Shown here: positions 46,876-58,849 of the stretch, piece after piece
Layout of the letters: each line of letters opens with the position of its first letter
How positions within the stretch are numbered: the first letter of the stretch is position 1
Source: Sipunculus nudus
Taxonomy: Eukaryota; Annelida; Sipuncula; Golfingiida; Sipunculidae
Direction of reading: 5' to 3'
Length of the DNA stretch: 64,000 bases
NCBI GenBank assembly: GCA_026874595.1
Contig: CM049309.1
Location: forward strand, 90,480,723 to 90,544,722
Made by a program: the position numbers and the translations under genes
The notes under the pieces: model-generated
Databases searched by the model: none
Told to the model about the DNA's origin: nothing
Seen by the model: the letters and a program-made list of their open reading frames with translations, nothing else

Positions 46876-46929
46876 TCTTATTTTAGATAAAATCACTGAT
46901 ACTCAAAGTTGTCAGATAGGTCTTTGTAA

Positions 46930-47110
46930 AGGCCGGGCCACACCAAACGCTAAAGCCGAGCTGCGCTGCGCTGCAAAACAAAGCTGAAAAAAGTTCTTCT
47001 CTGCTTTGCAGCGCCATAAAAATGCCAGGCAGTATATATATATTAAGTATAGTATTTGCAGCACTGTGCAGGCTGCACAGTGCCGCACAGCATTCGGTGG
47101 GGCCGGGCCT
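46930..47110. mobile_element. Small inverted-repeat transposon (MITE), 181 bp
   Basis: The ends AGGCCGGGCCACACCAAACG and the right end read inward, AGGCCCGGCCCCACCGAATG, match at 16 of 20 positions. The interior has GC-rich CTGCGCTGCGCTGC and a perfect 11-bp inverted repeat GCACTGTGCAG-G-CTGCACAGTGC (47061-47083). No clear target duplication was found, so the superfamily is not assigned. Confidence 0.65.
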
Positions 47111-47789
47111 ATAGTCATTCATCACCTTGTATATATATCACCTGTCCGTTAGTCTGTGTCCTCAAGGCTATAAGATTTGTATTTAGTAACCGTCTAGGTA
47201 AAGGGTCTAGGGTTCAGGTAAACATGGGAACAAAAATAATATTAGCTAATAATGTGCCACATCCTCATTTCAACTCTCTAAAAACACTTACAGCTGCATC
47301 CCTGTGATTTTGTATGTAAACCTACACCAGATCCCAAGTGGTGATATGTTTACATATGTAACAGGTCAAGTAGTGTTCTTACACACACTTACTCATAGAC
47401 TGTTTGATTACACTCACCATGGAGATACCATACCATCATCATTGTCATGGTTCAGATCGTGAAATGATACAGTACCTCTTTAAAGTAAGTGCATACACAT
47501 TGACATGAGGTATCTCAATAAATAAGGAGTATCATGACCTGTGATATGTATATCCTTTTTTCCACTTAATGGAGGGGAAGTCTGTTTTGTGCTGATGCAT
47601 GTAGAGATGTCATTTTTAGCAAAATGGTTGGAGTTATGACATTTGTTCAGTTAGAGGTGGTCATTTTTATGCTGATTGAAATGATTTTTATGACATATAA
47701 TTATTATATTGAATTTGGATAATTGAATGCATATGGTTACGAGGTGCATATAAAAGTGGACTAACTATTTCACCACTGAAGTCTGCTTC
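47111..47789. other. No gene seen
   Basis: Unique sequence. A donor-like AAA|GTAAGT near 47482 has stop codons close upstream in the useful frame. Confidence 0.35.
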
Positions 47790-47860
47790 AATAGCCAAGA
47801 GATTGGAATGCTGGACCTATGTGCCACCTACATGATTCAGATGAGGGATCAATCCCACTT
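47788..47860 (+). mobile_element. Degenerate tRNA-derived SINE head
   Basis: It has TAGCCAAGAGATTGGAATGC, TGGACCT and then GAGGGATCAATCCCA. The first fits a tRNA A box and D arm, the last a B box (GGTTCGATCCC-like) 45-50 bases downstream. The element is decayed and its body and tail are not defined. Confidence 0.45.
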
Positions 47861-48875
47861 TATTTTCCCCAGATAATATAATGTTAACCTTATATTTAAG
47901 GTTTGTCAACATGACTATATATTCCAGGTATGTGATCATTAGTTCACAACTTCTGACAACTACCCTGCAAGTATAGATCTGTTTAAATGAACAAGTGCAT
48001 TTATTTTATCTACATTATACAAGCATGCATATGTTCTGTATATGAATGACTAAGTGCTTTCAGATTAACTGTTTTTATGTGGTGATCTCTGATTTCAGTA
48101 CAAACATTTTGAGATGTCCTTATAATGCCATGATTATATTCCCTGCCTTATTTTACTGTCATTTTTATCTACCCCTTAATATCCATCAATAATCTCATTC
48201 ATTTCGAGGATGGATCAGACAGGGATATAAATAGGTTGGCAGGCGGAGAGGGCTGGACCATTGATAATGAAGGAGAGCTACTTGGCAAGGATGCAAATTG
48301 GAAGTTAAATATAACATGCCCCTGTGATGGTGACTAGGGGCTGTGTGCAAGTGTTGTATGTGATTAGTACAGGTAACCTGGCCTTACCAAGGTTAATCAT
48401 TACTACCTGTACAGGTTACACATGGAATTTATTGGCTTTGGATTTTTGGCTGGTTGAATGAGAAGTGGGGTAGCAGGATTAACAGTCCTTATCAATGTGA
48501 GCGTAGCTGTTCTGTATTGATTGACTGACACAAAGCAGGGGGTGTTCACCGGCCACTCAAGAAAGTGATAGCTGAAGCTAAAATATTGATTGTGTATGTT
48601 GTACACATTAGCACTCAGGGCAGCATGGTTATACATACAAGACCCCGAGATGTCTGACCAGGTTACCCACAACATGTTGATAATCCCCTTTGGATGGGAC
48701 CTCCATTTACCCACTCACATGAGCTTAGCTGTATGAATGTACAACGCTTGTGTGGAGAGGTGTCACGTGGAAGGGTCCCGCAGGTGAACTGGGTTTCATA
48801 CAAGTGTTGAGGAGTCACAGGCTTATCTAACGGACTTAAAAAGTATGCTGTTAGGAATGATACTTTCTATCACTA
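47861..48875. other. Unique sequence; possible promoter and 5' UTR at the end
   Basis: No convincing gene. A minus-strand 103-codon frame (48403-48714) has no recognisable motif. The last 150 bases (48725-48875) are less AT-rich and contain CpGs (CACGTGGAAGGGTCCCGCAG), which would suit a 5' leader for the next exon. Confidence 0.35.
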
Positions 48876-48994
48876 ATGATGAGGAACAACGGTACAAAAC
48901 TGAAACGGGAAAAAATGGTCCTGAGTCTGAGTGAGCTGTACAGGAAGTTTGCATTGTATCGGCAGGGGTTTATCACCAAAAGGATGGAAGCACT
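48876..48994 (+). CDS. Candidate alternative first coding exon 4, product unknown
   Basis: An in-frame TGA lies 18 bases before the paired ATGs at 48876 and 48879. The 39 complete codons encode a basic peptide, MMRNNGTKLKR followed by EKMVLSLSELYRKFALYRQG and FITKRMEA. It ends at GCACT|GTGAGT, a good donor, in phase 2. The EKMVLSLS segment fits the loose pattern shared by the other three long first exons, though more weakly. Composition is coding-like. Family unknown; the partner exon is not in view. Confidence 0.58.
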
Positions 48995-49813
48995 GTGAGT
49001 ATAGGCCTTGTTCTCAAATGACTAGCAGGCTAGGGAAACATCAGGTTACTTCTTGTTATCATCTCTTCTTTCTATCATCTATCTGGTCACATAATAAAGA
49101 ATATTTCTTTAAATTTTTTTTCAAGGTTAGCTTCTTATCAGTGTCTGCAAACTGACCTTTGTGTGTTTTCTAAATGCTGTTATTAAAAGCATATAGCTTC
49201 TCATTTCTTCTTTGTTTCATGGTTATTTAAAAAAAGTAAGACAAGTAAGGTAAAAGCTTCGACCATTAATTTTTAAATGCACCATAAAAAAATGAAATCA
49301 TATGAATAACTACAAACCTGGAGATAGATACATTCCCATGGGATATGTTTAACTGGGATTATACATATCCATTATCATGTGTAAGTGTACTCACAAAGTA
49401 GAGCTCCTGGTATAGCTTTGCTACCTTCTGATATTATTCCTGAAATTTGTTTGATAGCATCATCTACGGAAACTTTTTAGGAAGAGTTGTGCACTTTGGC
49501 TGTAATTCATGCTTCATTCACAGTCGCTTGAATCCTTAATTTAGGGGTAAATGGAAAGAAAGGGATAGAGCATAATACACTCATTTGTGATTAATGCTGT
49601 CTCTGACCATATATACTCCTGTAGTGCACAGTTTCATCCATTCCTCTATAAAAACACAACCACAAATAGGGATTCAAGTGACTGTGCTTCATTCATACTT
49701 TTTGTAGATTATTTGATAGTGTTTTCTGCAAGATGTCTTGATTATTTAATAAATTTGGGAGGGGTGCACTGAGCATTTTTAATGTAGTCTCATGAAGTCT
49801 CTGTACTAAAGTG
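48995..49813. other. Intron-like unique sequence
   Basis: Starts with the donor GTGAGT. No further feature. Confidence 0.4.
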
Positions 49814-49934
49814 ATGCTGGACATCCAGCATCAGACATCACAAAGTCCATACAGGAGGAGGCAGAAGTGTGTGTATCATGTGCTGCCCCCTGATGGGAAA
49901 ATTTTTAAAATTGCCAAGAAAAAACTTGTAAAAG
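49814..49934 (+). CDS. Weak candidate first exon with different phase
   Basis: ATG 49814 follows an in-frame TGA 21 bases upstream. It opens a 40-codon basic frame containing SPYRRRQKCVYHVLPPDGKI and ending KIAKKKLVK at AAAAG|GTAACC, a mediocre donor (phase 1). Composition looks coding, but the donor is weak and the phase does not match the phase-2 set. It could splice in frame to the phase-1 candidate at 55963, which is speculative. Confidence 0.3.
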
Positions 49935-51198
49935 GTAACCCTTTTGTATTATATATTTTGAATATATTAAGTTTTAACCATGATGTTAAAGTGAATAAAA
50001 TCTCAGGGTACCTACAATTATATGCATGGCAAGGAGCTTGGTATCCTGGGCAGTTTGGATTGATCTCACATGTAACTTGACACCTGCTTGGTTTCCTGGC
50101 CAGTTTGAATTTACTATACTTGTAAAATGACACATGGTGACTTTCTCATTTGTGTTGTCCCTGAGAAGTCATAACCTGCCATCGTGAACATAAACTTAAC
50201 TTATTCAGGTTGATACCTGGTGAGCCCTGATACAGTAACGACTTGGTAACATGCTAGGACGTACTAAAGCAAGTATATCTGGCGTTGTACTATGCTGTGT
50301 ATTGATTATTACTTGGTTTTAATCAAGTGGGGGCAATGAGGCGTTTATTGCTGTTGGCATGCTCAGTCTGCACACCTCGGTAAATATAGATTTTTCTTGG
50401 GGGTGAACATGTTAGGGGCCATTCTTTGATTGCATAAACATTAGAATCATTGATGTATTTACTCAATAAATACTGTAAATGTAGTAATTTCAGTGTGATG
50501 TAACCAATAATAACCAAGTACTTGGAGATTTGGTAATTATGTCAGGCTGTTATGTTGAAATAACTGAGTAAGTTCAAAACAGAATTAAAATGTAATTATA
50601 ATTTTAGTGACTGAATATGATTGAACATTATTTTATACACTTAAATATTTAGATTGCAGCTTCATCAAGTTAAATTTTATACAATGTACCATTCAATCTA
50701 TCTTATAAATTAATGAACATGACTAAATAATAATATGACATGTTTTACTGAAATTTTCATGAGATTGGATTATTGTTTCGCTGTATGAAATTAGGGAGGT
50801 TCCATGTAATTATATTTATTATCCAGTTATTAGAATAAATTTTATCATTTATTTGACCAACAGTCGTAACAGTTTTAATTGTGTAACCCATGGTTTCTCT
50901 TTAATTAAAACTAAGAAGTTTGATTCTCACCTGTTCACCACATAATTTAAAATTGGTTTTAATGACATGATTGCATTATAATTTTATTGGTATGATAAGG
51001 TCAATGAGGTGATGAAGTGGCATCTTTGGTTTATTAAACTTAAACGTGGAACATTTTATGCCTAGATTAAATCGTTCAGGTTCAACCTGAACGCTTACAG
51101 ATAAAGATTGAATTCTGTATCACATTATTTTAAGTTTAATCATCAGAATATTATCTTTTTGTGACTTTTCCTTACTGATCAGCCAAGGTGTTTTCTTT
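49935..51198. other. Unique AT-rich sequence
   Basis: No supported feature. A short inverted pair TCAGGTTCAACCTGA is at about 51076-51090. Confidence 0.4.
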
Positions 51199-54100
51199 TT
51201 TTAGCTCAGCTGACTGAAAGTCATCTGAGCTATAGCGATCACTCTTTGTCCATCGTCCGTCTGTCTGTCTGTCCGTCTGTCCGTCTGTCCGTCTGTCTGT
51301 CCGTTAACCAGGCACAAATCGTAACCCCTAGAACTGGAATCTTCTTACTTGACATCCTGGGAGGTCCATGAAAAATCTCCTTGGAAACCAGAAATTAGGT
51401 CTCTGTTACCCATATCCTTCGAGCTATGGGGCCCCAAAGTACCCCCCAGAAAAGTCCAAAATTTCATACAAAAACTTCAATATCTCATTAACTACTTGAC
51501 TGATGGTCATGATTTTTGGCATACATATTGATCATGAAAGGGTTCCATCAGTTCCTGCAGACTGGTGGTGCCACCTTTATTGTTGGATTTTTTACGATTT
51601 TTTCCTCTATTTTTGAGACCTTTAAAAATGTGAACATCTGTTAACAAGGCACAAATCTTAACGACTGGACCTAGAATCTTCATTCTCAACACACTGAGAG
51701 ACCTATGAAAAGTCTCCATGGAAACCAGAAATTAGGTCTCTGTTACCCATATCCTTCCAGCTATGGGGCCCCAAACTACCCCCTAGAAAAGTAAAAAATT
51801 TCAAACAAAAACTTCAATATCTCATTAAATACTTGACTGATGGTCATGATTTTTGTCATACATATTGATCATGAGATGTACCATCACTTCCTGCAGACTG
51901 GTGGCGCCACCTGTATCGTTCAATTTTTTACAAATTTTTTTCTCTATTTTTGAGACCTTTCAAAATGTAAACATCTGTTAACAAGGCACAAATCGTAAAC
52001 ACTGGACCTAGAATCTTCATTCTTGACACACTGAGAGACCTATGAAAAGTCTCCATGGAAACCAGAAATTAGGTCTCTGTTATCCATATTCTTCGAGCTA
52101 TGGAGCCCCAAAGTACCCCCAAGAAAAGTAAAAAATTTCATACAAAAACTTCAATATCTCATTAACTACTTGACTGATGGTCATGATTTGTGGCATAACT
52201 ATTGATCATGAGATGTGTCATCTGTTCCTGCAGACTGGTGGTGCCACCTTTATTGTTCGATTTTTTACGATTTTTTCCTCTATTTTTGAGACCTTTAAGG
52301 ATGCTGTCATCTGTTAGCATGGCACAAATCTTAACGACTGGACCTAGAATCTTCATTCTCAACACACTAGAAGACCTATGAAAAGTCTCCATGGAAACCA
52401 GAAATTAGGTCTCTGTTACCCATATCCTTCGAGCTATGGGGCCCCAAAGTACCCCCCCAGAGTAGTCAAAAATTTCATACAAAAACCTCAGTATCTCAAT
52501 AACTACATCACTGATGGTCATGATTTTTGGCATACATATTGATTATGAGATGTTCCATCAGTTCCTGCAGACTGGTGGCGCCACCTATGTTATCTATCAA
52601 GAGGGTACAAATTGCAACAACTGGACCTAGAAACTTCATTCTTGTCATGCAAGAGTGCCTGTGGAAACTTGAAATTAGGTCTCTGTTACCCATATCCTTC
52701 AAGCTTTAGGACTCTGAAGTATCCCTCAGAATAATGGACAATTTGATACAAAAGCTGAAGTATCTGAACAACTAATACGGAGATCATCATGATTCTTTGC
52801 ATGGATATTGACCATTAAGTGTTTTTAGCTCAGCTGACTGTAAGTCATCTGAAGTATCCCTCAGAATAATGGACAATTTGATACAAAAGCTCAAGTATCT
52901 AAACAACTATTGCAGTGATCACCATGATTCTTTGCATGGATATTGATCATGGAATGTGTCATCAGTTTCTGCAGTATGGTGGCGCCACCTGTATTTTTTT
53001 ATTTTTACGAATTTTTTTCTCTATTTTTGAGACCTCATAAGATGCAGTCATCTGTTAACATGGCACAAATCGTAACAACTGGACCTAGAATCTTCTCTCT
53101 TGACATGCTGAGAGGCCCATGAAAAGTTTCCTTAAAAACTTGAAATTAGGTCTCTGTTACCCATAACCTCTGAGCTATTGGGCTCCAAAGTACCCCCAAG
53201 AATAATGGAAAATTTGATACAAAAGCTCAAGTATCTGAACAATTATAATATTGATCACCATGATTCTTTGCATGGATATTGATCATGAAATGTTTCATCA
53301 GTTTCTGCATTCTGGTGGCGCCACCTGTATTTTTTCAATTTTTAGCTCAGCTGACTGAAAGTCATCTGAGCTGTAGGGATCACCTTTTGTCCGCCGTCCG
53401 TCTGGCCATCCAGGCGTCTGTCTGTTAACAGGGCACAAATCGTAACTGCTAGACTGGGAATCTTCTTACTTGAAATCCTGGGAGGTCTATGGAAATTCTC
53501 CTTGTAAACCTGAAATTAGGTCACTGTGACCTATATTTTTCGAGCTATGGGGTTCTGAAGTACCCCCCAGAATAATGCAAAATTTAATACAAAAGCTCAA
53601 GTATCTGAACAACTAATGCATTAATCACCATGATTCTTTGCATGGATATTGATCACGGAGTGTTTCATCAATTTCTGGAGATTGGTGGCGCCACCTATAT
53701 TTTTTTATTTTTTACGATTTTTTTCTCTACTTTTGTGATCTTTAAACATTTGGTCATCTGTAAACAGGGCACAAATCATAATGACTGGATCTAGAATCTT
53801 CTGTCCTCACCTCCAGGGAAGCCCATAAAAGGTCTACATGGAAACCCGAAATAAGGTCCCTGTTACCCATATTCTGTGAGCAATGGGGCTCTGAAGTACC
53901 CCCCAGAATAAAGATTTGGTCATATATTAACAGGGCACAAATCATAATGACTGGACCTAGAATCTTCTGTCCTCATCTCAAGGGAAGCCCATAAAAGGTC
54001 TACATGGAAACCCGAAATAAGGTACCTGTTACCCATATCCTTCATGCTCTGGGGCTCCGAAGTACTCCCCAGAATAAAGATTTGGTCATCTGTTAACAGA

Positions 54101-54541
54101 GCACAAATTATAATGACTTGACCTAGAATCTCCTTTCTTGATATGCTGGGAGGCCCCTGAAAAGTCTCCTTGTGCACCTGAAATAACATCTCTGTTACCC
54201 ATATCCTTCATCCTATGCGGCTTTGAAATACCCACCCCAGAATAAACATTTGGATTTGTTAACAGGGCACAAATCATAATAACTGGACCTAGAATTTTAT
54301 TTTTTGACATGCTGGGAGACCCCTGAAAAGTCATCTTGTAAACCTTGAAAATAGGTGTCTGTTACCCATATCCTTCATGCTACAGAGCTCCATAGTACCC
54401 CAATGAATATTGGATGATTTTATACAAAAGGTCAAGTTTGGAAAAAGTATTTCATTCAAATTTCACATTCAGATGATAAAATTACTTTTGTCAATGTCTT
54501 CCTGGTCAGCTGAGCGTCATGACCCCTGGGTCACTTGTTAA
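51199..54541 (+). mobile_element. Family A composite (A8, with further 5' ends inside)
   Basis: The main start is AGCTCAGCTGACTGAAAGTCATCTGAGCT (51205-51233) with a (GTCCGTCT)n tract. Boxes lie at 51564 (GGTGGTGCCACC), 51899, 52236 (GGTGGTGCCACC), 52574, 52979, 53314 and 53683, mostly 335-340 bp apart. Two more 5' hairpins lie inside: a truncated one at 52825 and a complete one with its own TCCG/TCTG tract at 53342. Only one 3' end is present, CAGCTGAGCGTCATGACCCCTGGGTCACTTGTT (54508-54540). Either later insertions lost their own ends, or recombination merged copies. Confidence 0.87.
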
Positions 54542-55960
54542 TAATTGTATTGTTTGAGGTAAAATAAAAAAGTTTTAAATGTACTTTTTCATTTCATATT
54601 TGAAGATTATATCAATCTTCTTTTTACCTAAGGATCATTCATTAACTAAGCTCAAGACAAATAAACAGGACACCTAGCTGTAAGTGACACTGATCCTGGC
54701 GTGCCCAGCCTGCATGTGCTTCTGTCGGGAAACTCTGGAAAGGCTGTCCAGTGTCTCCAGGGGTAGACAGTAACTAGATCATGTCAGCACTAGGTCACAT
54801 GGACAGAGATAAGCACTGATATGGCGTAGACACAAGTTCGGTGTAAAATGTTTCAGAACATTTGACTGTAGGAGCAGATGTTCAAGTCATTATCAATGAA
54901 GGTTTAAACATGTCAGCTGTATGTGCATGGTCTGTTATATCTGTGTATGTTTTTACTAAAATAAGAAATGTAGATAGATTAGGTATTTCTACATTTTCAG
55001 CAAGGACTCGATCACTGTCATAAAAGAAATTTGAGTGAGCTTTCCATCTTTATTGCAGACTTTCGATCATGTTACCAAGGAGAGGAATTCTATCATTTAA
55101 ACATATATATATATATAGATAGAAGTTGTTGATGCATGGTTTATTTAGTTTAATATATTTGATAGAAGATATGCTTTTCAGAATAATATGTGCATACTTT
55201 CACACAAGACCTGCATGTAGAAAGACTAAGAGATTAGAAATTCAAGTTTATGGTTTAATAGGCCACACTGAATAGAAAAATGTGGTTGTTCCTGTTGGGA
55301 TAAGGCCAACTAACACAGACAAGTGGAAAGTTTTTATCTTGACTCTTTGTCACTCTGGAATAGTAATTCCATGGAGTTCTGCTCTGAGTGTAAAGTTCAT
55401 TGAACTGGAAACAAGTCTTTTATTTCACTAATCTTGCAGGCCAAAGTGAAATGAAGTTTTAATGAACTTCTTTGAGTGTCCATCACTTTTTGGATTAGGT
55501 AGATGTTAACACAGATAGTTTAAGATATTATATAACTGTGTTTTGTCTTTTTGGGAGTGTTCCAGATGCATGAAGAAGAAAGAATGTCATGAATGATATT
55601 TGCTAACAAAGTGAAAGAAGTTCATATTTAGTTGTCAAAACAAATCATCCAGTTATTCCCATACCTGGTCTTGGTCATCTCTGTGGTGTTAGCACACAAC
55701 TAAGCTAAAGCAATCACCTGAGCTTATTGCCCTGCTGACATAAATGCATTTAATTCTTGAGGTGAACCAATTCTCTGGTGGACTGAAATTCAGTCACTTT
55801 TATTTCTGGGCAGTGTGGGCAATGAACTTCTCAGAGATCTGGATTGTACAAATAGTTACTAGGTTTTATGTGTCTCCATGTAAGTTTTATTCACTACTGC
55901 ATAATCCAGTACCACTAATATATAATACCGCATATAACTTAAATTGTTTATTCAGTTTCA
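54542..55960. other. Unique sequence
   Basis: No supported gene or element. Short (TA)n near 55105. A plus-strand 79-codon frame (55744-55983) has no good donor. Confidence 0.4.
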
Positions 55961-55962
55961 GT

Positions 55963-56155
55963 GACTCAGGTGACTTCAAGTAACCATGTATGTCCCCTCA
56001 GCAGCCATAGAAGGAAAAGCTGTATTGGTGTAAATGTCAAGCGCCATGTCAAAGTGTCACTTATAATTACCAGCATCAGCATCAGAGCCTGCTCAAGCTC
56101 CACGTCTCAACTGTTTACACTGGGTGACATTTGCCAATGTACATTTTATAAATAA
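55963..56155 (+). CDS. Weak candidate terminal exon with poly(A) signal
   Basis: An acceptor-like TTGTTTATTCAGTTTCAG precedes an open frame of about 63 codons that ends at TAA, which overlaps an AATAAA signal (TATAAATAAAAC, near 56148). The frame is basic in its middle (SSHRRKSC, VNVKRHVKVS) and otherwise S- and T-rich with no domain I recognise. Incoming phase would be 1, so it cannot take the phase-2 first exons in frame. Confidence 0.28.
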
Positions 56156-56269
56156 AACTTTGGGAACAGATTGAGCACTGGTCAGAGTGTTTTAATCAGA
56201 GCTCTGGTTTAAAGTTATTTGAGTAATATACAATACCTGTTTGTGTTACAGTCATATTTTGTAGATTAA

Positions 56270-56605
56270 CAGTCGTAGAGCATGGATTGATAACAAGTTG
56301 TAAAGCATGGACTAATAACCAGTTGTAGATCATGGAATGGTAACTGGTTGTAGATAATGGACTGGTAACCAGTTGTAGAGCATGGACTGATATTAACAGT
56401 TGTAGAGCATGGACTGATATTAACAGTTGTAGAGCATGGACTGATAACCAGTTGTAGAGCATGGACTGATAACCAGTTGTAGAGCATGGACTAATAACCA
56501 GTTGTAGAGCATGGACTATATAACTAGTTGTAGAGCATGGACTATATAACTAGTTGTAGAGCATGGACTGATAACCAGTTGTAGAGCATGGGCTGACAAT
56601 CAGTA
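56270..56605. repeat. 24-30 bp tandem repeat (GTTGTAGAGCATGGACT)
   Basis: About thirteen copies of AGTTGTAGAGCATGGACTGATAACC with variable length between units. Minus-strand frames (LQLV.SPCSTT-like) reflect the repeat. Confidence 0.92.
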
Positions 56606-56759
56606 TTCCGTCAGTTTGCAGACCAAGGTTAAAAACTAACTGTGAGGTCCTCATGCACTGCTCACTACTTTGTAATAAAGTAAGATTACCTTCTCATTCT
56701 TTTTATTATTATCATAATGTTACCCCCTGGCCAGTTCTTTATTATTGACATTCACATTT

Positions 56760-58321
56760 TGTTATGCCCCCGCCACAAAGTGGCCGGGGCATATAGTTTT
56801 ACCCATGTCCGTCATTCCGTTCTTCCGTCCTTCCGTCCTTCCGTCATTCCGAAATCAAACAGTTGTACGGACTTTTTTTCGCAATGCCTGCAGATATTGG
56901 CCTGATTTTTAGTGTGTGGGCAGATATAGACCAGTTACAGATCGAGTTCGCGTTTCATCCCGGTTGACCTACTTTTGACCGTTTTACGGCTCCTAAACTT
57001 AGTAAATTTCATGAAAAATAGAAATATTCATGACAGATACACATGTACGGACTTTTTTTCGCAATGCCTGCAGATATTGGCCTGATTTTTGGTGTGTGAG
57101 CAGATATAGACCAGTTACAGATCAATTCGCGTTTCATCCTGGTTGACCTACTTTTGACCGTTTTACGGCTCCTGAACACAGAAAATTTCATGAAAAATAT
57201 GAAATTTCATGACAAATACACATGTACGGACTATTTTTCGCAGTGCCTGCAGATATTGGCCTGATTTTTGGTGTGTGGACAGATATAGACCAGTTACAGA
57301 TCGAGTTCGCGTTTCGTCCCGGTTGACTTACTTTTGACCATTTTACGGCTCCTGAACATAGAAAATTTCATGAAAAATATGAAATTTCATGACAAATACA
57401 CATGTACGGACTTTTTTTCGCAATGCCTGCAGATATTGGCCTGATTTTTGGTGTGTCGCCAGATATTGACCAGTTACAGATGGAGTTCGCATTTCGTCCC
57501 GGTTGACCTACTTTTGACTGTTTTACGGCTCCTGAACATAGAAAATTTCATGTAAAATATATATTTTTATGACAAATACACTTGTACAGACTTTTCTTCA
57601 CAATACCTGCAGATATTGGCCTGATTTGTGGTGTGAGGGCAGATAATGACCAGTTACAGATCAAGTTCACGTTTTGTCCCAGTTGACCTATTTTTGACCG
57701 TTTGACAGTGCTCTAACATAGAAAATTTCATAAAAAGGTGCACATGTATGGACTTTTTTCGCAGTGCCTGCAGATACAGGCCTGATTTTTGGTGTGTAGG
57801 CAGATAATGACCAGTTACAGATCGAGTTCTTGTTTTGTCTCAGTTGACCTACTTTTGACCATTTGACTGCTCCTGAACATAGAAAGTTTCATGAAAAATA
57901 TAAAATTTCATAACAAATGCATATGTACTGACTTTTTTTCCTCAATGCCTGCAGATACCACCCTGATTTTTTTTGTGTGGGCAGATAATGACAGTTTCAG
58001 ATCGAGTTTGCATTTCATCCCGGTTGACCTACTTTTGATTGTTTTACGGCTCCTAAACATAGAAAATTTCATGAAAGACAGAAATTTTTATGGAAAATGC
58101 ACATATATGGACTTTTTTTCACAATGCCTGCATATACTGGCATGATTTTTGGTGTGTTGCTTGATAATGACCCGTTACAGATCGAGTTTGCATTTTGCCC
58201 TTGTTGACCTACTTTTGACCATATGACACCTCCTGAACTTTAAAAAATTTTCCAAATTTTACAAATGTTTCTAATTTGCCCTTGGCGGGGGCATTCATTT
58301 CATTCCGACACATCTAGTTTG
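56760..58321 (+). mobile_element. Family D element
   Basis: The 5' hairpin ATGCCCC-C-GCCAC-AAA-GTGGC-C-GGGGCAT is at 56764-56792, then a (TTCCGTCC)n tract (56810-56850). Eight tandem modules of about 179 bp follow (ACGGACTTTTTTTCGCAATG, CCTGCAGATATTGGCCTGAT, ACCAGTTACAGATCGAGTTC, GTTGACCTACTTTTGACC). Near the 3' end GGCGGGGGCAT (58284-58294) answers the 5' ATGCCCCCGCC, and the element ends ACATCTAGTTT. Later modules are more diverged than the first four. It lacks the GGTGGCGCCACC palindrome of A-C. Non-coding. Confidence 0.9.
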
Positions 58322-58848
58322 ATTTTATATGTGTACATTTATAATATCATGTTGTGGTCATGGTATGCACTGTTTTAATCCTCTCTTTGCTACTCATTAG
58401 GCCATACTAGGTCAAAAACTGAAATGTTTACATCATTGTCACTGTGTGTACAAGTATGTGTGTGTCTGTGTGTTAATTCTTTGTTTGGATTTCCCCTAAA
58501 TTATAATTTACTGCAACTGGTAAGCCCTGTTTGCATGTGAAAAGGCATATAATATAATAAGAACAAGAGTTGAAGTGAATACACTGTGAAAAACTGCACC
58601 CTGTCTTGAATCAGTTTTAAGTTTAAATAAAAATAAGCAAAACAAAAACTGAAAGCTTTGAAAAAAGGTTTCAAACCCATAAGTTAGATTTCTATTGATA
58701 TATTTTTTTTTCTTATTTAAATCTTATAATAATTATTAATCTAATATTCAAGTTTCTTTGTATTCTTTTTCAAATATAAATATTAAACCCTTAATTATTG
58801 AAATATTCAATACCTTTTTTTTTATTATTTTATTTTTTTTTTTGTGGA
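58322..58848. other. No gene seen
   Basis: AT-rich, with poly-T and poly-A runs near 58700-58840, probably the insertion site of the following element. Confidence 0.45.
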
Positions 58849-58849
58849 G

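Noticed and set aside
47912-47929. Very short ATG frame ending at TTCCAG|GTATGT in phase 2
   Set aside because: Only five codons; a chance occurrence is expected.
48403-48714. 103-codon minus-strand frame
   Set aside because: No motif, no splice signals, opposite strand to the neighbouring exon candidate; likely chance.
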